Positions 26,127-30,481 of a stretch of 30,481 nucleotides of DNA are shown here, in pieces. The notes below the pieces were generated by a model. The model saw only the letters and a program-made list of their open reading frames with translations. It ran no database searches and was not told the origin of the DNA. Position 1 is the first letter of the stretch, and each line of letters starts with the position of its first letter. Location of the stretch: the NCBI GenBank assembly GCA_964428745.1, contig CAYRYZ010000016.1, positions 1 to 30,481 of the forward strand, written 5' to 3'. Source of the stretch: GCA-002713455 sp964428745. Lineage in GTDB: Bacteria > Fidelibacterota > Marinisomatia > Marinisomatales > TCS55. A program made the position numbers and the translations under genes.

Positions 26127-26756
26127 TTGAAAAAATTAATCATTTTATTATTAATTGGAGTTTTATTTATGAGCTGTGAAAAGGATAACGATGTTGCAGT
26201 CTTGTCAACATCATATGGCGATATGGTTATTGAATTTTATCCTGATGTGGCACCCATGCATGTGGAGAGTTTTAAAACTTTAGCAAAGGAAGGCTATTTT
26301 GATGGAACAACATTTCACCGTGTTATTCCAGGTTTTGTGATACAAGGAGGTGACCCAAATTCTAAAGATGATGATCGGATGAATGATGGTTCTGGGGGAC
26401 GCGCTGGAAAATATTTTGGTATTGGACGTGAAAAAGACCCTTCCACTTGGACAATCCCTGCAGAATTCAATGATTCATTACATATTAAGGGAACTCTTTC
26501 GATGGCTAGATCTCAAAATCCAAATAGCGGATCAAGCCAGTTTTTTATTTGTCATGGACCTACTCCTCAGTTGAATGGTAAATACACTGTTTTTGGGCAA
26601 GTTATCAAAGGATTAGATGTGATTGATAAAGTTGTCAATGTGGATAGGCCCAATAAGGCAAATCCTAGCTATCGTGGTTCCGATGGAGATAATCCTTTCG
26701 AAAAAGTAACAATGACTGTTAAAATTATGAAGCAAAGCAAAGCAATAGAGGATTAA
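26127..26756 (+). CDS. Cyclophilin-type peptidyl-prolyl isomerase lipoprotein
   Basis: This exported proline isomerase probably helps envelope proteins fold. The leader is a short lipoprotein signal, MKKLIILLLIGVLFMSC, with Cys17 as the lipidated residue, so the mature protein is membrane-tethered. The cyclophilin domain is complete: FHRVIPGFVIQGGDP (63-77, catalytic Arg65), a GSSQFFICHGPTPQLNG strand and YTVFGQVIKGLDVIDKV. An insert around DDDRMNDGSGGRAGKYFG lengthens the usual loop. The start is TTG at 26127, with GGAG at 26114-26117 nine bases before it. It links the pyrimidine genes to dsbD, six bases downstream. Confidence 0.93.
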   Translation: MKKLIILLLIGVLFMSCEKDNDVAVLSTSYGDMVIEFYPDVAPMHVESFKTLAKEGYFDGTTFHRVIPGFVIQGGDPNSKDDDRMNDGSGGRAGKYFGIGREKDPSTWTIPAEFNDSLHIKGTLSMARSQNPNSGSSQFFICHGPTPQLNGKYTVFGQVIKGLDVIDKVVNVDRPNKANPSYRGSDGDNPFEKVTMTVKIMKQSKAIED

Positions 26757-26762
26757 CCTTAA

Positions 26763-28688
26763 TTGAATAGTTTTTTAACAATAGTGTCTAATATGAAAAA
26801 AGAACTTTTTATAGTACTGGTTTTATCCTCAAATCTTATTTGGGCCCAAGATTCGCTGCTAACTGATTTGCGTCAGTTCCAAACTCCAGTCACATTGTCA
26901 GCAAAAGTAGATGATACAGCTCGGTCTGGCGAGGTAGCAAATGTGGTCGTCAATGCCTCAATGGATGCTGAATGGTGGATATATGCATTAAGGGATCAGG
27001 GCCAAGGCCCAGTTGCATCTAATGTTAGTGTAATTTCTGATGTTATAGATAAAGCAGGCATGGTATTAGAGGAAGAGCCAACAGAAAAATATGATGAAGG
27101 ATTCTTAACTACAACCAAATTTCATCAAGGTGGAGCATTGCTCACCGCACCAATTTTATTGAAATCCAATTTATCTCCGGGTATTTATGATTTGGAAGTT
27201 TCTGTGCTTTTTCAAGTCTGCAATGCCACACTATGTTATCCTCCAACTGTTGAGAAATTAATTGTTCCAATAGAAATTGAATCGGGTCCTGTTAGAGATG
27301 ATCATACAGAAATGATTATGGCGCCAATCGTAGTTGGAGGTTCTGGTGATATGAATCTTAATGCAGAAATAGAAAAGGGCTTTTTCTCTTTTGTTTTATT
27401 GGCCATATCGATGGCCTTTTTATCATTATTAACCCCGTGTGTTTTTCCTATGATTCCAATTACAGTTTCATTTTTTTTACATCAAGGAGAAGTTGGAGAA
27501 CGTAAGCCGCTAAATAATGCGATAATATATACTTTAGGAATCATAGCAACTTTTTCGATTCTTGGTTTTATTTTAGCTCTTACCTTGGGCGCTTCTGGCG
27601 CAAACCAGTTAGCAGCAAATCCATGGGTTAATTTATTTATAGCTGCTCTTTTTATTTACTTCGCTTTATCTCTATTTGGGATGTATGAGATTGAAATGCC
27701 TGCAAAATTGAGAGAACTTTCCCTCAGACAAGAAGGCCGAGGTGGAATAATAGGTACTCTTTTTATGGCTGTAACATTTACTTTGACAAGTTTTACATGC
27801 ACTGTACAATTTGTAGGCTTATTGCTTGTTGCAGCATCTCAAGGGTATTGGTTCTGGCCATTTATTGGAATGGTGGTTTTTAGCGCAGCATTTGCTTTTC
27901 CATTTTTCTTTCTTGCTCTATTTCCCCAATATCTAGTCAAATTGCCAAAATCAGGAGGTTGGTTAAATTCTGTTAAAGTTGTTATGGGATTCCTAGAAAT
28001 GGCTGCCGCATTTAAATTCTTAAGTAATACTGATCTTGTCTGGGGCTGGGGCTTTTTCTCTCATAATGCAGTGCTAGCTGTTTGGGCCGTTCTTATGTTA
28101 CTCACAGGTTTTTATTTATTAGGAAAAATTAAATTGCCACATGATTCTGTATTGAAAACAGTAAGCGTACAAAGATTAATGATTAGTACTGCATTTTTAA
28201 CTTTTGGACTTTACCTTACGTCAGGGTTATTTGGTCAACGTATACATGGTCTAATCTATTCCTATTTACCGCCAATAGTTGAAGGAGAGACGGGCGCTGT
28301 AAGAAGCAATGGTCAATCTATTTCTGATGAATTTACTTGGTATAGAAACCTTGAAGATGGATTAGCAGAAGCGCGTGCAACTGGAAAATCAGTTTTTATT
28401 GATTTTACAGGATATACGTGTACTAATTGTCGTTGGATGGAAGCTAATGTTTTTACTAAAAATGAAGTCAGGCAAAGATTTGGAGAAATGATATTAGTCC
28501 AATTATATACTGATGGAGGCCCTAATCACCGTGAAAATCAAGAATATGAGATTGAACGATTTGGGACTGCAGCATTACCTTATTATGTTATTTTGAGCCC
28601 TGAAAATGAAGTAATTACTACATTCCCAGGTATGACAAGGAATCTAGGCGATTTTATAGATTTCTTAGATGTTGGTTTAGATGAATAG
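26763..28688 (+). CDS. dsbD: Thiol:disulfide interchange protein DsbD
   Basis: DsbD carries electrons from cytoplasmic thioredoxin across the inner membrane to periplasmic thiol proteins. All three parts are present in the 641-aa chain: an exported N-terminal domain with the Cys153/Cys158 pair (CNATLC), an eight-helix membrane domain with the redox cysteines in LLTPCVFPMIPIT and TSFTCTVQFVG, and a C-terminal thioredoxin domain with GYTCTNCRW. The start is uncertain: TTG at 26763 has GAGGA at 26748-26752 ten bases upstream, while ATG at 26793 gives a more typical signal peptide, MKKELFIVLVLSSNLIWAQ, but no ribosome-binding site. I keep the TTG since this window uses TTG elsewhere. A TlpA-like partner follows directly. 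Confidence 0.94.
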   Translation: MNSFLTIVSNMKKELFIVLVLSSNLIWAQDSLLTDLRQFQTPVTLSAKVDDTARSGEVANVVVNASMDAEWWIYALRDQGQGPVASNVSVISDVIDKAGMVLEEEPTEKYDEGFLTTTKFHQGGALLTAPILLKSNLSPGIYDLEVSVLFQVCNATLCYPPTVEKLIVPIEIESGPVRDDHTEMIMAPIVVGGSGDMNLNAEIEKGFFSFVLLAISMAFLSLLTPCVFPMIPITVSFFLHQGEVGERKPLNNAIIYTLGIIATFSILGFILALTLGASGANQLAANPWVNLFIAALFIYFALSLFGMYEIEMPAKLRELSLRQEGRGGIIGTLFMAVTFTLTSFTCTVQFVGLLLVAASQGYWFWPFIGMVVFSAAFAFPFFFLALFPQYLVKLPKSGGWLNSVKVVMGFLEMAAAFKFLSNTDLVWGWGFFSHNAVLAVWAVLMLLTGFYLLGKIKLPHDSVLKTVSVQRLMISTAFLTFGLYLTSGLFGQRIHGLIYSYLPPIVEGETGAVRSNGQSISDEFTWYRNLEDGLAEARATGKSVFIDFTGYTCTNCRWMEANVFTKNEVRQRFGEMILVQLYTDGGPNHRENQEYEIERFGTAALPYYVILSPENEVITTFPGMTRNLGDFIDFLDVGLDE

Positions 28689-29303
28689 ATGATTATGAAA
28701 AAAATGAAGATCTTATTAATTATGTCATTTTTTCTTGCAATTGGTTGTGGCCAAAAAGAAAAAATAAAGTTAGCTCAACAAAAGTCGATATCCGTTCAAA
28801 AACCTGTTCAATTAAAAAATCAGCCCAAGCGACCAGATTATGCGATTAAAGCACCTGACTTTACTTTAAAAACAATTCAGGGAGAGCTTTTTAAGTTGAG
28901 TGAAAATAAAGGTAAGGTGATATTGCTTAACTTTTGGGGCACATGGTGTGGCCCATGCCGACGTGAGATTCCCGATCTCAATAAATTGATCAAAAAATAT
29001 CAAAAAGATGGTTTGGAAATTGTGGGGATTACGCTTAAAAGATCATCATATGAAACAGATAGCACAATTGCAGATTTCATGAATGACTGGGGTATAAACT
29101 ACACGATTTTAACTGATATCAACAATTATGAAACTCAAGTAGTGACGGCTCATTATGGGCAAGCAATTGGTCAGCCAATTACAGGAATTCCCACAACCTT
29201 GATTATCGATAGGGAAGGTTATATTGTTAAAGGCTATGTTGGTCCAAGGTCAGAAGAAATATTTTATAAAGATTTGAAACCTTATTTATCTTCAAAATCA
29301 TAG
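28689..29303 (+). CDS. TlpA-like thioredoxin-fold lipoprotein
   Basis: This 204-aa envelope thiol-disulfide protein has a lipoprotein signal with lipobox LAIGC (Cys20), a basic low-complexity linker (21-50), and then an AhpC/TSA-Redoxin type thioredoxin domain with KAPDFTLKTIQGE and the active site WGTWCGPC (83-90, Cys87/Cys90). The cis-Pro region reads GIPTTLIIDREG. It starts immediately after the dsbD stop, so DsbD is the probable electron source. Likely jobs are reduction of apocytochrome c or repair of wrong disulfides. Two ATGs six bases apart (28689 and 28695) are possible. Confidence 0.92.
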   Translation: MIMKKMKILLIMSFFLAIGCGQKEKIKLAQQKSISVQKPVQLKNQPKRPDYAIKAPDFTLKTIQGELFKLSENKGKVILLNFWGTWCGPCRREIPDLNKLIKKYQKDGLEIVGITLKRSSYETDSTIADFMNDWGINYTILTDINNYETQVVTAHYGQAIGQPITGIPTTLIIDREGYIVKGYVGPRSEEIFYKDLKPYLSSKS

Positions 29304-29340
29304 CCATTTTTTCAGTTTTCAATTATAATCCATTCATCGA

Positions 29341-30481
29341 ATGAATAAAAAATTAATAATATTAAGTTTTTTACTTACCGCCAATTTAATAGCTGAAGAA
29401 TATTGGCAACAGTTTGTGCAATATAGGATGAGTGTAAAACTTGACACCTCAGTACATACTATAGGTGGTCACTCAACAATTACTTATAAAAATAATTCTC
29501 CGGATACATTACACCATTTTTACTTAAATCTCTATGCTAATGCATTTCAAGAAGGGACCGTAAAGCACAGAGAATATTTAGCAGGATTAGGTCGAGCTTC
29601 TCGAGGAGCACGTTTTAAAAAAGGAATGGACCCTTATTTTAGTAATTATGATATAAATAATTTTCTTATTGCAACAAATGGCAATACGCTTACGGATACA
29701 TTTAATATTGATGACACTATTTTATCTGCGAAACTTTCTAAAGGTTTGGCACCGGGTTCTTCCATGACAATTGATTTAGATTGGACACAACATGTTGGAA
29801 AATTTTCTGAAAGAGCAGGACGAGTAGGAGATCAATATAACTTTGCCCAATGGTATCCTCGTGTTGTGGTATATGATGAAAATGGCTGGTTCAATGAACC
29901 ATTCCATGCAGAAGGTGAGTTCTACGGTGAATTTGGTACTTATGAAGTAACTATGGATGTGCCAAAGGGATATATTATTGGTTCTACAGGAACAGTAACC
30001 AGCGGGGATCCTGGATGGGAAGAAGTTCGAGTTGATACGAGTCAAAAATTTTCTAAATGGCTTAAAGAATTCAAAACCAATCGTATCAAATATGATGTAG
30101 ACGAAAGAAGAGTTGTTTCTTTCTATGCGGAAAATGTTCATGATTTTGCCTGGGTGACAACGCCTAATTTTCTTTATGAAAGTGGTGAATGGAATGGAAT
30201 TGCTGTTCATGCTTTATTTAATCAAAAAAATGGGAAAAAATGGACAAATAAAGCAGTCGCAAGGACTGAAAGAGCAATTGAGTGGTTGAGTACAAAGTTT
30301 GGTATGTATCCTTATCCACAGGTCACAAATACAGATCGTCTAGCTGGTGGAGGTATGGAATATCCCATGTTGGTAATGGATGGTAGTGAATCTGAGGGCT
30401 TAATCCTCCATGAAGTAGGACATATCTGGTTTTATGGTATTCTTGGAAATAATGAAGTACGAGAAGCATGGATGGATGAAG
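29341..30481 (+). CDS. Exported M1-family metallopeptidase (3' end cut by window)
   Basis: The frame from ATG 29341 stays open to the window end (380 codons), so only the N-terminal half is seen. A signal peptide, MNKKLIILSFLLTANLIA, is followed by the beta-sandwich N-domain of M1 aminopeptidases and then the catalytic part. The substrate-anchoring motif appears as GGGMEYP (336-342), the family's GAMEN equivalent, and the zinc site HEVGH (357-361) is followed after exactly 18 residues by Glu380, the third ligand, encoded by the last full codon. The early block YLNLYANAF and the QWYPRVVVYDENGW stretch match the bacterial exported M1 branch. It lies 37 bases after the TlpA-like gene without a clear ribosome-binding site. 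It probably trims peptides in the periplasm or outside the cell. Confidence 0.93.
   Translation, partial: MNKKLIILSFLLTANLIAEEYWQQFVQYRMSVKLDTSVHTIGGHSTITYKNNSPDTLHHFYLNLYANAFQEGTVKHREYLAGLGRASRGARFKKGMDPYFSNYDINNFLIATNGNTLTDTFNIDDTILSAKLSKGLAPGSSMTIDLDWTQHVGKFSERAGRVGDQYNFAQWYPRVVVYDENGWFNEPFHAEGEFYGEFGTYEVTMDVPKGYIIGSTGTVTSGDPGWEEVRVDTSQKFSKWLKEFKTNRIKYDVDERRVVSFYAENVHDFAWVTTPNFLYESGEWNGIAVHALFNQKNGKKWTNKAVARTERAIEWLSTKFGMYPYPQVTNTDRLAGGGMEYPMLVMDGSESEGLILHEVGHIWFYGILGNNEVREAWMDE

Noticed and set aside
29324..29329. TATAAT just before the M1 peptidase gene as a promoter
   Set aside because: It is only about 11 bases from the start codon and has no -35 partner, so it would leave almost no leader.
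29776..30210. 144-codon open frame on the minus strand
   Set aside because: It lies antisense inside the M1 peptidase gene, whose zinc motifs are intact; the product has no family resemblance and an odd composition.
1..30481. CRISPR array, tRNA/rRNA, insertion sequence or defence system
   Set aside because: No regular spaced repeats, no cloverleaf or rRNA-like segments, no transposase motifs and no nuclease/helicase defence genes were seen on reading both strands.

Overview
The window is AT-rich and gene-dense, with no RNA genes, CRISPR arrays or insertion sequences that I can see. It reads as a Gram-negative chromosome: there is a DsbD transmembrane reductase, two short lipoproteins, a signal-peptide M1 peptidase and YajC. 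Several family variants are typical of the FCB group: a YfhO-type membrane protein, a histidine kinase with an HQLGTP box, a BatA-like vWA protein, and a DUF255 thioredoxin protein with a leader. My best guess is a marine Marinimicrobia/SAR406-like or other Bacteroidota-related lineage. This is inferred from gene content and is not proven. Twenty-eight genes are supported, two of them cut by the window edges.

Region 1 (1-9272, + strand) is the end of a surface-glycan cluster. In order it holds a class-B amidotransferase/asparagine-synthase homologue (5' cut), a LicC-type cytidylyltransferase, a CDP-glycerol glycerophosphotransferase homologue, a methyltransferase with a zinc-ribbon head, a family-4 glycosyltransferase, a Wzx-like flippase and a large YfhO-type membrane protein. 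The CDP-activating enzyme next to a polyol-phosphate transferase suggests that the exported glycan carries phosphodiester substituents.

Region 2 (9269-18306, + strand) continues with tight overlaps through a histidine kinase and then a housekeeping block: yajC, def, fmt, rsmB, a PASTA-only membrane protein, a CTP-dependent lipid-kinase homologue, a BatA-like vWA protein and hflX. It ends at a perfect 32-nt palindromic terminator that contains the hflX stop codon. Many junctions are ATGA, TAATG or TTGA overlaps, so translational coupling is likely throughout.

Region 3 (18307-22570, mostly - strand) holds a 254-base convergent gap with a bulged hairpin and a doubtful tiny frame. It is followed by a minus-strand operon: an exported DUF255 thioredoxin-like protein, two unrecognised small proteins (66 and 107 aa) and a DAACS dicarboxylate/amino-acid symporter.

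Region 4 (22621-24665) is a sodium/solute symporter gene and a GNAT acetyltransferase gene that converge and share a TTAA at their stops.

Region 5 (24755-30481, + strand) joins pyrimidine synthesis (pyrF-pyrE) to envelope protein folding and redox: a cyclophilin lipoprotein, DsbD, a TlpA-like lipoprotein, and the start of an exported M1 metallopeptidase cut exactly after its third zinc ligand.

I found no convincing new defence or mobile system. The observations most worth a second look are the phosphodiester-glycan gene set, the PASTA-only gene at the place where Firmicutes carry the PrkC kinase, the orphan histidine kinase coupled to YfhO, and the two unrecognised small genes.
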